From Gordonia spumicola (GTDB taxonomy: Bacteria; Actinomycetota; Actinomycetes; Mycobacteriales; Mycobacteriaceae): a stretch of 64,000 nt of DNA. The DNA lies in the NCBI RefSeq assembly GCF_009932475.1, contig NZ_BJOV01000002.1, positions 124,001 through 188,000 on the forward strand, given 5' to 3'. Below are positions 1 through 8,506 of this stretch, piece after piece. The number at the start of each line of letters is the position of its first letter. Position 1 is the stretch's first letter. Under the pieces are notes generated by a model. The model ran no database searches. It saw nothing but the letters and a program-made list of their open reading frames with translations, and was not told the origin of the DNA. The translations under genes were made by a program, and so were the position numbers.

Positions 1-2147
1 GTGTTGCGGAAGTCGACCGTGCGACCCTGGCCGTCGGTGAGACGACCCTCGTCGAGGACCTGCAGGAGCACGTCGAAGACGTCCGGATGAGCCTTCTCGA
101 CCTCGTCGAACAGGACCACCGAGTACGGGCGACGACGCACGGCTTCGGTCAGCTGACCGCCCGCCTCGTACCCGACGTAGCCGGGAGGTGCTCCGACGAG
201 TCGGGCGACCGAGTGCTTCTCACCGTATTCGCTCATGTCGATGCGGATCAGGGCGCGTTCGTCGTCGAACAGGAACTCGCCGAGCGCCTTCGCCAGCTCC
301 GTCTTGCCGACACCGGTCGGGCCGAGGAACAGGAATGACCCCAGCGGACGGTTCGGGTCGGCGACGCCTGCACGCGCACGTCGGACGGCGTCCGACACCG
401 CACCGACAGCGGCCTTCTGGCCGATGACACGGTGGCCGAGTTCGTCCTCCATGCGGAGCAGCTTGGCCGACTCACCTTCGAGCATCTTGCCCGCGGGCAC
501 GCCGGTCCACGCCGACACGACCTCGGCGACGTCGTCCGGGCCGACCTCCTCCTGCAGCATCACGTCCTGGTCGGGGTCGGTGCCGGTCTTGGCGATCGCC
601 GCCTCCAGTTCCTTCTCCAGGCCGGGGATGGTGCCGTAACGGAGTTCGGCCGCCCGCCCGAGATCGCCGTCGCGTTCGGCCCTGTCGGCTTCGCCGCGGA
701 GGCGTTCGAGCTCCTCCTTGACGTCGCGGACCGCGTCGATCGCCGTCTTCTCGCCCTGCCAACGGGCGAGCAGCTCGTTGAGCTTCTCGCGGTTGTCCGC
801 GAGTTCGCCGCGCAGGGTCTCGAGCCGGTCCTTGGACGCGGCGTCGGTCTCCTTGGCGAGCGCGACCTCCTCCACTTCGAGTCGACGGACCACGCGCTCC
901 ACCTCGTCGATCTCGACGGGACGCGAGTCGATCTCCATGCGCAGACGCGACGCGGCCTCGTCGACGAGGTCGATCGCCTTGTCCGGCAGGAAGCGCGAGG
1001 TGATGTAGCGGTCCGACAGTGTCGCCGCCGCGACGAGCGCGGAGTCGGTGATGCGCACGCCGTGGTGCACCTCGTACCGATCCTTGAGGCCGCGGAGGAT
1101 GCCGATCGTGTCCTCGACGGACGGCTCGCCGACGTACACCTGCTGGAAGCGACGCTCGAGAGCGGCGTCCTTCTCGATGTACTGGCGGTACTCCTCGAGG
1201 GTGGTCGCGCCGACCAGCCGCAGTTCGCCACGGGCGAGCATCGGCTTGATCATGTTGCCCGCGTCCATCGCCGAATCGCCTGTCGCGCCCGCACCCACGA
1301 TGGTGTGCAGCTCGTCGATGAACGTGATGATCTGGCCGTCGGAGCCCTTGATCTCATCGAGCACGGCCTTGAGCCGCTCCTCGAACTCGCCGCGGTACTT
1401 GGCGCCCGCGACCATCGAGCCGAGATCGAGCGAGATCACCGTCTTCCCGCGGAGGGATTCGGGGACGTCGCCCGCGACGACACGCTGAGCGAGGCCTTCG
1501 ACGATGGCCGTCTTGCCGACGCCCGGCTCGCCGATGAGCACCGGGTTGTTCTTGGTGCGACGCGAGAGGACCTGGACCACGCGACGGATCTCGCTGTCGC
1601 GGCCGATCACCGGGTCGAGCTCGCCTTCGCGGGCACGCTTGGTGAGGTCGGTCGAGTACTTCTCGAGAGCCTGGTACGTCGATTCGGGATCCTCGCTGGT
1701 GACGCGACCGGTTCCGCGGACGGAGACGAAGGCCTCGCGCAGCGCCTCGGGCGTTGCACCCGCTCCGGACAGGAGCTTGGCGACGTCCGACTCGCCGGTC
1801 GCGAGACCAACCACCAGATGTTCGGTGGACACGTAGTCGTCGCCCATCTCGGTCGCGAGATTCTGTGCCGCGGTGATCGCCGCGATCGACTCACGCGACA
1901 GCGTGGGCTGAGCGCTGGCGCTCGACACCGTCGGTGCTCGTCCGACGAGGGCTTTCGCTTCGTTTCGGATGTGCGCGGGGTCGACGCCGACCGCCTTCAG
2001 CAGCGGCGACGCGATGCCGTCGTGCTGTTCGAGCAGCGCGGCGAGGATGTGGGCCGGACGGACGTCGGGGTTGCCCGCCGCGGCCGCGTCCTGGACGGCA
2101 GCCTGCAGCGCAGCCTGCGTCTTGGTCGTGGGAGTGAAGCTGTCCAC
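1..2147 (-). CDS. clpB: ATP-dependent disaggregase ClpB (3' end outside window)
   Basis: Hsp100 disaggregase that rescues aggregated proteins together with DnaK/DnaJ/GrpE in the cytoplasm. The GTG start at 2147 gives [15 protein letters not shown], the usual actinobacterial ClpB N-terminus, and is preceded by AGGAAGG. About 715 codons of a protein usually near 850 residues are visible: the N-terminal Clp_N repeats, first Walker A (GEPGVGKT, near residue 205), the coiled-coil middle domain and second Walker A (GPTGVGKT, near residue 607). The C-terminal part lies beyond base 1. A HAIR operator sits 97 bp upstream of the start, so HspR repression and heat induction are expected. Identity is secure; only the far end is unseen. 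Confidence 0.97.
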   Translation of the reverse strand, partial: MDSFTPTTKTQAALQAAVQDAAAAGNPDVRPAHILAALLEQHDGIASPLLKAVGVDPAHIRNEAKALVGRAPTVSSASAQPTLSRESIAAITAAQNLATEMGDDYVSTEHLVVGLATGESDVAKLLSGAGATPEALREAFVSVRGTGRVTSEDPESTYQALEKYSTDLTKRAREGELDPVIGRDSEIRRVVQVLSRRTKNNPVLIGEPGVGKTAIVEGLAQRVVAGDVPESLRGKTVISLDLGSMVAGAKYRGEFEERLKAVLDEIKGSDGQIITFIDELHTIVGAGATGDSAMDAGNMIKPMLARGELRLVGATTLEEYRQYIEKDAALERRFQQVYVGEPSVEDTIGILRGLKDRYEVHHGVRITDSALVAAATLSDRYITSRFLPDKAIDLVDEAASRLRMEIDSRPVEIDEVERVVRRLEVEEVALAKETDAASKDRLETLRGELADNREKLNELLARWQGEKTAIDAVRDVKEELERLRGEADRAERDGDLGRAAELRYGTIPGLEKELEAAIAKTGTDPDQDVMLQEEVGPDDVAEVVSAWTGVPAGKMLEGESAKLLRMEDELGHRVIGQKAAVGAVSDAVRRARAGVADPNRPLGSFLFLGPTGVGKTELAKALGEFLFDDERALIRIDMSEYGEKHSVARLVGAPPGYVGYEAGGQLTEAVRRRPYSVVLFDEVEKAHPDVFDVLLQVLDEGRLTDGQGRTVDFRN

Positions 2148-2243
2148 TTGGTTGCCTTCCTGTAGGTCTGACCTCCGGAGCTCTTCCGGACTTAAGTCTA
2201 TACGGCTCATGTTTTGCCGTTCGTAGAGTTCAACTACTTGAGA

Positions 2244-2264
2244 CTTGAGTCCATTCCACTCAAT
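2244..2264. promoter_or_regulatory. HAIR operator (HspR box) of clpB
   Basis: CTTGAGT-N7-ACTCAAT, one base off the published HAIR consensus CTTGAGT-N7-ACTCAAG recognised by HspR. It lies between clpB (start 2147, minus) and the gene at 2434 (plus). The hspR gene is at the other end of the window (55633), and two more HAIRs precede dnaK. The rest of 2148-2433 shows no gene. Confidence 0.88.
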
Positions 2265-2433
2265 CTTTCTTCTTTGAGTGAGCTGCAACACTCCGGTTGT
2301 CGCAGACGTCGCGGCGGCGTCGGCGTACCGTTCCGCGGTTCGTCCGAACAACCCAAAAATCGGTCGGATCGTCGGAGTTCAAGGACGATATGCCGCTCGG
2401 CCCGGATGATCAGACGGATCTTCGCGAATCAGG

Positions 2434-3336
2434 ATGAAAGGCATGCTCTTGACCACGCCATCGGGCCCCCGGCAGGGCTACATCTACGTACTTACGTCGC
2501 CGAACTGTTCGAGCGTCAAGATCGGGCGTACCGAGAACCTCCCGCCGCACCGACTTCGAGAGATCAACCAGACTCCGGCGTACCAAGCACACGGCCCCTG
2601 GACCATCGCGGACCTCGTGCATGTGACTGACGTCGTCGCCGTGGAGACACGCATACATCGCGCGATCCGGTCACGGTATGACGCCAGTATCGAGCACCAG
2701 AACGAGCTGTTCGACATCTCAGTCGTGGAAGCACGCGGCCTATTGAGGACTGTTCCCGAGAGATCCGAGGTCCACGCGTACCCAAAGCTGGAGCGCGGCT
2801 TCTTCGACCCCGACCTCGCCGCCTACCTCGACTCCCTCTACCGGAGCGCCGGCCTATCGGCATTCTCGGGCGAGCAGGGCGCGTGGACGCTGTCGCTGTT
2901 CCCGTCCAGCGGCCGATATTTCACTGTCAACATCGGGCCACATGAGGTCGCCTACTCCACCACCCCGAAGCCCGGCCAGACACGACACCGGAACGTGATC
3001 GTCGTGGACAAGCTGATACGCGACTACCCCGACGTCAAACGTTGGGTGCGCAACCATGCGGGGTCAATCGACGACGCCGACTACGCGTCCCAGCGCGACC
3101 GTGCGACGAGCATCTACTTCGAAGGCGACCTCACCGAGGCGAACGAACTGCTCGCACTGCCCGGCGTCCGGAGAAGCCTGATCGCCTACTGGACCGAAGG
3201 CATCCTCGAACTTCGAGAAACAGGCCGGGAGAGTCGATACAAGAACTCCCACAATTGGAACGCGGCCGCTGAACTGCAGCGACGAGCCGAGGGCGTTCCG
3301 TCGATCCTCCTCGACCACACAGACTTCGAGGCGTGA
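2434..3336 (+). CDS. T5orf172 (GIY-YIG-like) domain protein
   Basis: 300 residues. The N-terminal ~100 residues match the T5orf172/MUG113 pattern of the GIY-YIG nuclease superfamily: a GYIYVLTSP strand (residues 15-23), VKIGRTENLP, an HRAIRSRY helix and a closing NELFDI. The remaining 200 residues have no motif I recognise. Such proteins are often phage- or defence-linked, but no partner gene is adjacent: clpB is divergent and a two-component pair converges on it. ATG 2434 is used; ATG 2443, preceded by GAAAGGC, is an equally good start. Nuclease activity is a family-level expectation only. Confidence 0.6.
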   Translation: MKGMLLTTPSGPRQGYIYVLTSPNCSSVKIGRTENLPPHRLREINQTPAYQAHGPWTIADLVHVTDVVAVETRIHRAIRSRYDASIEHQNELFDISVVEARGLLRTVPERSEVHAYPKLERGFFDPDLAAYLDSLYRSAGLSAFSGEQGAWTLSLFPSSGRYFTVNIGPHEVAYSTTPKPGQTRHRNVIVVDKLIRDYPDVKRWVRNHAGSIDDADYASQRDRATSIYFEGDLTEANELLALPGVRRSLIAYWTEGILELRETGRESRYKNSHNWNAAAELQRRAEGVPSILLDHTDFEA

Positions 3337-3357
3337 GCCGAAAGATCGACACCCGAG

Positions 3358-3429
3358 GTCAGCGAGGATCCGGACCGGTCCCGGGCATGCGGTCGAGCTG
3401 GTCGAGTTCGTTGCGCATGCTGCGGATGA
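3358..3429. repeat. Direct repeat copy 1: duplicated 3' end of a tetR gene
   Basis: 72 bp matching 6225-6296 in the same orientation at 67 of 72 positions. Read on the minus strand it encodes the C-terminal tail of the TetR at 6226 (NELDQLDRMPGTGPDPR then stop, against QELDQLDRMLGTGPDPR), detached from any tetR body. It begins 5 bp past the stop of the response regulator at 3434. Confidence 0.9.
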
Positions 3430-3433
3430 CCAT

Positions 3434-4114
3434 TCACCGGGCGTCCGATGTAGGACCGGCCGACGCCAGGCCCGTTTCGTACGCCCGGATCACCAGGTGG
3501 ACGCGGTCGCGGGCTTCGAGTTTCGTCAACAGTCGCCCCACATGCGTCTTCACCGTCGTGATCCCGAGATAGAGGCGATCGGCGATCTCACCGTTCGACA
3601 GACCGGCGGCGACGAGCGCGAACACCTCGAGTTCCCGGTCGGTGAGGGTGTCCGGCACCGTCGGGCCCCGGGGCGCCGACGGCGGGGTGCGGACGAACTC
3701 GGTGATCAGCCTGCGGGTGATCGTCGGCGCGAGCAGCGCGTCGCCGCGTGCGACTGTGCGGATCGCGTCCACCAACTCCTCCGGTGGCGTGTCTTTGAGG
3801 AGGAAGCCGCTCGCGCCACCGCGGAGCGCGGCGAACACGTGATCGTCCTCGTCGAACGTGGTGACGATCAGGACGCGCGGGGCGTCGACGTCGGCGGTGA
3901 TCAGCCGGGTGGCCTCCAGCCCGTCGATGCCGGGCATCCGGATGTCCATGACGACGACGTCGGGCCGCAGGCGCCGCGCGGCGCGCACCGCTTCCCCGCC
4001 GTCACCGGCCTCCCCCACCGCAGTCAGGTAGGGCGTCGCGTCGATGAGGAGCGCGAACCCGGCGCGGACGAGCTGCTCGTCGTCGACGACGAGCACCCTG
4101 ATCGGCTCGGTCAT
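3434..4114 (-). CDS. NarL/LuxR-family response regulator
   Basis: 226 residues: receiver domain with acidic pocket DDE (11-13) and phosphoacceptor Asp57 in VVVMDIRMPG, then a LuxR HTH (LTDRELEVFALVAAGLSNGE with TTVKTHVGRLL). Start ATG 4114 overlaps the TGA of the sensor kinase (ATGA), giving MTEPIRVLVVDDE; a longer reading would enter the kinase gene. Partner of the HisKA_3 kinase just upstream; the pair is one operon. Targets unknown; the divergent broken membrane gene at 5503 is the nearest candidate. Confidence 0.9.
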   Translation of the reverse strand: MTEPIRVLVVDDEQLVRAGFALLIDATPYLTAVGEAGDGGEAVRAARRLRPDVVVMDIRMPGIDGLEATRLITADVDAPRVLIVTTFDEDDHVFAALRGGASGFLLKDTPPEELVDAIRTVARGDALLAPTITRRLITEFVRTPPSAPRGPTVPDTLTDRELEVFALVAAGLSNGEIADRLYLGITTVKTHVGRLLTKLEARDRVHLVIRAYETGLASAGPTSDAR

Positions 4115-5337
4115 GCGCCCGCTGCCTGGTCGGCGACGGGCAGGCACGCGGACACCGTGAACCCGCCGTCGTCGTTGGGTCCGGCCACCACCTCGCCGCC
4201 GAGCAGGTCGGCGCGTTCCCGGATCCCGGCCAGCCCGAGGCCAGACCCGGCGAGCGGGACGGCAGGCGCGGACCCGCCGTCGTCGCTGACCGTGAGGATC
4301 AGCTCGGACGGCCGATGACTCAGTTCGATGCGCACCGCCGCACCCGGCGCATGTTTGACGGCGTTCGTGACGGCCTCCTGGACGATGCGATAGCCGGACA
4401 GGTCCACCGCGGGCGGGTAGTCGCGCGGGACGCCGTCCTCGGTGAGCGTCACCGCGATCACCCCATCGTCGCCGATCCGCGCGACGAGCGCGGACAAGTC
4501 GGCCAAGCCGGTCCCCGAACCGCCGCCGGACCCGCTATCGCGGATGTCCCGCAGCAGACCCCGCAGATCGGTGAGCGCCGCCCGGCTCGCGACTTCGATC
4601 GTGGCGAGCGCCTGCCGCGCCTGATCCGGCCGGGCGTCGAACACCATCCGGCCGGTCCCCGCCTGGACGGCGATCATGCTCAGCCCGTGCGAGACCACGT
4701 CGTGCACCTCCCGCGACAGCCGCACGTGTTCCTCGGCGCGCAGCCGACGCCGCTGTTCGGCGGCGGCCAGCTGTTCCTGCTCGGCGACCCGCCGCCGATA
4801 GTCGCGCCCGGTCCGCACCGCGTCTCCGATCAGCCACGCGGGGATCGCGAGCGCCAACTGGACGGCGTTCTGATCGATGTCCGGGCGCAGGACGTAGGCG
4901 ACCAACGCGCCCACCGTGGCCGCCAGCACCGCCGCGACCGTCACCGCCGCCGACAACCGTCGAGGGCGGGCGACGGCGACCGTGTACACCGCGATCGGCA
5001 GCGCGGGTCCGGCGTCGGAGACGAACGGCGTGAACTGCACCCCGAGGAGCGGCGCCACCGCGAGGACCACCGAGATCGTGACCAGCGCACCGACCGGGCG
5101 CCGTCGGCGGACCGCCACCGGGGCCGCAGCGAGCACCCCGAGCAGCGCCTGCGCCGGGAGCGGCCCCTGCCGGTCGACAGCGCCGACCAGAAGCGGACCG
5201 GTGAACAGGACAAAACAGCCGAGTGCGAGCGCTGCGTCGACGAACCGTGCGGTCCGTTCGGCGCCGAACCTGTCCGCGATCCGGACATGCCACGGCGGGC
5301 GGTCACCGTCGACGACGGGCTGAGACGAATCGGCCAT
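4111..5337 (-). CDS. HisKA_3-type sensor histidine kinase
   Basis: About 408 residues. The N-terminal ~170 residues hold 4-6 hydrophobic membrane segments without a large extracellular loop (DesK/NarX-like intramembrane sensing). A basic linker follows, then the dimerisation box RLSREVHDVVSHGLSM with phosphoacceptor His212, and a C-terminal HATPase with N-box NAVKHAPG and VSDDGG. I use ATG 5337 (MADSSQP); GTG 5349 is four codons upstream in frame. The TGA overlaps the ATG of the response regulator. The pair lies inside the segment bounded by the 72-bp direct repeats, so it may have arrived as a unit. Confidence 0.88.
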   Translation of the reverse strand: MADSSQPVVDGDRPPWHVRIADRFGAERTARFVDAALALGCFVLFTGPLLVGAVDRQGPLPAQALLGVLAAAPVAVRRRRPVGALVTISVVLAVAPLLGVQFTPFVSDAGPALPIAVYTVAVARPRRLSAAVTVAAVLAATVGALVAYVLRPDIDQNAVQLALAIPAWLIGDAVRTGRDYRRRVAEQEQLAAAEQRRRLRAEEHVRLSREVHDVVSHGLSMIAVQAGTGRMVFDARPDQARQALATIEVASRAALTDLRGLLRDIRDSGSGGGSGTGLADLSALVARIGDDGVIAVTLTEDGVPRDYPPAVDLSGYRIVQEAVTNAVKHAPGAAVRIELSHRPSELILTVSDDGGSAPAVPLAGSGLGLAGIRERADLLGGEVVAGPNDDGGFTVSACLPVADQAAGA

Positions 5338-5502
5338 GTCATCCGACACTACGAGCCGCAGCGAACCAGCGCATCGTCCTCGAGGCCACCGCCTGCCTCC
5401 TCCTCAGGTACCACCCGCGGGTCCCCGGTCCTGCGCGGGCACCACCCGCAGTCAGGCCCGCGGACCGACGACGGCGAGCCGATCGGAGAGCACCGTGAAG
5501 AC

Positions 5503-6091
5503 ATGACCACTCACACCGCACATCACTGCACCTCTCGCCCTTGCACCTCTCCCGACTGCACCGCTCCGAACTGCGCCGCCACTCGACTCTCCCGGTCGTC
5601 GGCCGCCGCCTTCGGCACCCTGTTCACCGCGGGCCTCGCCCAGGGAGCAGTCCTCTACGCGGGCCGCCCGGCCGACCCCGGACCGCGTGTCGCCGGGACC
5701 GCCGCATAGTGGCCGCACCTGGCTCTCGCCACGCTCGCCGCCGTCGTGGCAGTGAGCGTCTTCGTCCACCGCAGGCGCGCCGGACGCCGCGGGCCGGTCC
5801 TGCTCCTGCCACTCGGTGCACGCGCCCACCGCCGGGTCCGGCGGACGCTGCACGACATTCGACGCCGGCCGGCCCCGGGGCGTCGCCACCGCCGCCCTCG
5901 TCGCCCTGATCCTGTACGGGGCGTTCCGGATCGGTCTCCAACTCGTCGCCGGACTCGACCCGAGTTTCACTGTCAACGCCTGGGGCGGCCCCACCTATGT
6001 CGGCGCTCTCGCCGCGCACCTCCTCGACGCGGTCGCTCTGATGTCCGCCGCCGCGTGGGCGCTCGACAAGATCATGCTCGACGACCACTGA
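5503..6091 (+). pseudogene. Interrupted four-TM membrane protein gene
   Basis: From ATG 5503 a frame encodes a Cys/Thr-rich start and a first hydrophobic segment (AAFGTLFTAGLAQGAVLY), then meets TAG at 5707-5709. The same frame continues with a second segment (LALATLAAVVAVSVFV) and then loses sense. From about 5816 a frame +1 away encodes two further segments (VATAALVALILYGAFRIGL and VGALAAHLLDAVALMSAAAW) and ends at TGA 6091. Together this resembles one ~195-residue four-TM protein broken by a nonsense codon and a frameshift. I do not recognise the family. It is divergent from the sensor kinase. Two separate small genes are the alternative. Confidence 0.45.
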
Positions 6092-6224
6092 CGGCGGCCG
6101 AACGGGTCCGCACCCAAGAACGGCGACTTCACCAAGGTCTCGCCGTACTCCTCGATCACCGCACCGCACATCGCGACGAACCGACCCAGCGCACTCCCGC
6201 CGGAACACCGAGATCTCCAGCTAC

Positions 6225-6296
6225 GTCAGCGAGGATCCGGGCCGGTCCCGAGCATGCGGTCGAGTTGGTCGAGTTCTTGGCGCATGCTGCGGATGA
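6225..6296. repeat. Direct repeat copy 2 (3' end of tetR)
   Basis: 72 bp, 67/72 identical to 3358-3429. Here it is the genuine 3' end of the tetR gene at 6226. The two copies bound a ~2.8-kb segment holding the two-component pair and the broken membrane gene. The 130 bp before it (6092-6224) contain no convincing gene. Confidence 0.9.
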
Positions 6297-6975
6297 GACG
6301 GGGGACGCTCGGGATGGACGACGGAGGTTCGTCGGAGAGCACGGAGCGGACGGCCATATCGGCCAGTTCGGCGGCGACGGCGTTCTCGTCGTCGCCGGGC
6401 TGGTGCCACCAGGCGATCCAGTTGAGCATGCCGACGACGCCGAGAGCCGCGGTCCGCGGGTTCACCGAACGGAAGACTCCGACCTCGATGCCGTTGTCGA
6501 TCACCGTGATCAGCTCTTTCAACACCGCTCGGCGACTCGCCGCATACGACGCCGCAAGCGCTTCGGGAAGGTCGGACTCGGACCGGATCATCAGCCGGAA
6601 CCTGTCTCCGTTGCGCATCTGTTGCACGGCGAGGGCCTCCGACATCCGCTGCAGTTTCTCGCGCGGGCCGAGATGCGACATCGCGTTCACCTGATGCAAG
6701 AGCTGCGCCGGCTCCTCGGCGATCTCGCTGACGAGCTGCGCGAACAGTTCGTCCTTGTTCGCGACGTAGTGATACACGGCCTGCCGCGTGAGACCGGTGG
6801 CTTCGGCGATGTCCTGCAGCGTGGTGCCCGCGACGCCCTTCTCCGCGAACAGGCGGGTCGCGTTCTCCTTGATCTCACGCTCCACGAGCTCGCGGCGGAC
6901 GCGGGGACGACCGCGGCGGCGAGGGGCCGGAGCCTCCTCGCCGCCCTGATCAGCGACATCAGTGGTCATGACCAC
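6226..6975 (-). CDS. TetR-family regulator
   Basis: 249 residues. After a short Arg-rich tail (RRRGRPRVRREL) comes a TetR HTH: ATRLFAEKGVAGTTLQDIAE, then TGLTRQAVYHYVANKDELFA; the C-terminal ligand domain is divergent as usual. GTG 6975 has GAGGA at good spacing; ATG 6969 is two codons later. It is the last gene of the minus-strand operon hyuA-hyuB-ligase-hydroxylase-tetR (10 bp after the hydroxylase), so it probably regulates this catabolic set from dyads in 14640-14904; that is inference. Its last 24 codons are duplicated at 3358. Confidence 0.9.
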   Translation of the reverse strand: MVMTTDVADQGGEEAPAPRRRGRPRVRRELVEREIKENATRLFAEKGVAGTTLQDIAEATGLTRQAVYHYVANKDELFAQLVSEIAEEPAQLLHQVNAMSHLGPREKLQRMSEALAVQQMRNGDRFRLMIRSESDLPEALAASYAASRRAVLKELITVIDNGIEVGVFRSVNPRTAALGVVGMLNWIAWWHQPGDDENAVAAELADMAVRSVLSDEPPSSIPSVPRLIRSMRQELDQLDRMLGTGPDPR

Positions 6976-6985
6976 CGATTATTCC

Positions 6986-8506
6986 TCACGATGTGAATGA
7001 CACGAGGTCGACGCGCTCACTGACGGCTCCGGCGGCGGCGTCGGCCCGGAACTCCTCCGGAACGTCGACGACCACGACGGCGCCGGTCCGACGCCGCAGG
7101 GCCTCGCCGACGTCGAGACGGTCGAGAGTCGACTCCCGATCGTCGGCGCCGGTCAACCACACGGTCGACGCGGCGGGCGGCTGAGCGATCAAACGCCGCA
7201 TGGCCGCGCTCCACGGGCGGTCCGCGATCTCGACCAGAGCCGTGCCGTCGGCGTCACGGAGATCCGCGTCGGCGAGACGATCCGACCGCCCGGCGGTCGG
7301 ACGCGACAGCGCCCACTCGACAACCTCGCCCGACGCGGGAACGTCGTCGACGCCGCACTCGCCGTAGGCCGCCAGACCGGCCGTCACCAGGCCCGACGCC
7401 GACTCGGCGAACCGTTCCAACGACACTTTCCCGGCCCGTGTCATGTACGCGATCATCAACTGTTCGACGGGCATGGCGAGGCGCTCGGGGAAGTTGTCCC
7501 ACCACACCATCGACCGTTCGGCGATCGCCTGCAGATGGTCGACGGCAGGCCTGCGCTCGGCCTCGTAGGTGTCGAACGCCGACTCCAGATCGTCGTGCTC
7601 GAGCAGCGCGCGATCGAGCACGATCGCGTCCTCCATCGCGAGCTTGGTGCCCGATCCGATCGAATAGTGCGCGGTGTGGGCGGCGTCGCCGAGCAGGACG
7701 ATGTTGCGGGTGTGCCACGAATCGCAGCGGATGGTCCGGAACGTTGTCCATTTGGTGCGATTGCCGATCAGGCGATGTCCCTGCAGCGTCTCGGAGAACG
7801 CCGCCTGCAGGTAGTCGAGCGACACCTGATCACTCTCCGACGCCGGCGTCGCCTCGGTCGACACGTCGAACCCGGCGCGTTGCCACGTCCGCTCATCGGT
7901 CTCGATGAGGAACGTGCTGCGATCGTCGGCGTACGGGTACGCGTGGGCCACGAACGTGCCGTGCTCGGTGGTGACCGGCGTGAACACGGCGCTCTCCAAC
8001 GCGAAGTCGGTGCCGCACCACAGGTACAGCCCCTCCCCCTGCGCGATGTGCGGACCGAACTCGTCGGCCAGCTCGGTCCGGGTGACACTGTTGATGCCGT
8101 CCGCCGCGACGATCAGATCGGCGTCCACATCGGCGACGGTGACGCGCTCACCGAACCGCAACTCCACCCCTGCCTCGCGAGCGAAACGCTGCAGCACCGA
8201 CAGCAGCGTCGCCCGGCCGATCGCGAGGAGTTCCCCGTGCGCCAACCGGACCTGACTGTCCCCGACTTTCATCGACATCTCGTGCGGGTGCGACTGCTCG
8301 ACGATCGCGTTCAACGACGCCTCGTCCGCCTGCCGCAGGTTCCGCTGTGTCCGCGATGCGAGGCCGACGCCGAACCCGAACGTCTGATCGGGGACGCCCT
8401 GTTCGTACACGGTGACAACGGCGTCGGGATGACTCTTCTTGAGCAGTCGAGCAGCATACAGGCCGCCGGGCCCTCCTCCGAGGACCGCGATAGAGGCGAG
8501 TCTCAT
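6986..8506 (-). CDS. FAD hydroxylase of the salicylyl-CoA 5-hydroxylase / anthraniloyl-CoA monooxygenase type
   Basis: 506 residues. Dinucleotide fold GGGPGG (10-15) near the N-terminus, a central VAADGIN region, and the FAD/active-site block VLLGDAAHTAHYSIGSGTK that, with HAYPYADDRSTFLIET and NRTKWTTFRTIR, is typical of flavin hydroxylases acting on aryl-CoA thioesters. Anthraniloyl-CoA enzymes carry a C-terminal old-yellow-enzyme half; here only ~110 unrecognised residues follow. Start ATG 8506 overlaps the stop of the upstream ligase (ATGA). Probably NAD(P)H/O2-dependent ring hydroxylation of an activated aromatic acid made by that ligase; the substrate is not determined. Confidence 0.78.
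   Translation of the reverse strand: MRLASIAVLGGGPGGLYAARLLKKSHPDAVVTVYEQGVPDQTFGFGVGLASRTQRNLRQADEASLNAIVEQSHPHEMSMKVGDSQVRLAHGELLAIGRATLLSVLQRFAREAGVELRFGERVTVADVDADLIVAADGINSVTRTELADEFGPHIAQGEGLYLWCGTDFALESAVFTPVTTEHGTFVAHAYPYADDRSTFLIETDERTWQRAGFDVSTEATPASESDQVSLDYLQAAFSETLQGHRLIGNRTKWTTFRTIRCDSWHTRNIVLLGDAAHTAHYSIGSGTKLAMEDAIVLDRALLEHDDLESAFDTYEAERRPAVDHLQAIAERSMVWWDNFPERLAMPVEQLMIAYMTRAGKVSLERFAESASGLVTAGLAAYGECGVDDVPASGEVVEWALSRPTAGRSDRLADADLRDADGTALVEIADRPWSAAMRRLIAQPPAASTVWLTGADDRESTLDRLDVGEALRRRTGAVVVVDVPEEFRADAAAGAVSERVDLVSFTS

Noticed and set aside
2434-3336. Homing endonuclease or intron at clpB
   Set aside because: clpB is uninterrupted in the visible part and the GIY-YIG-like gene is outside it with no intron-like borders.
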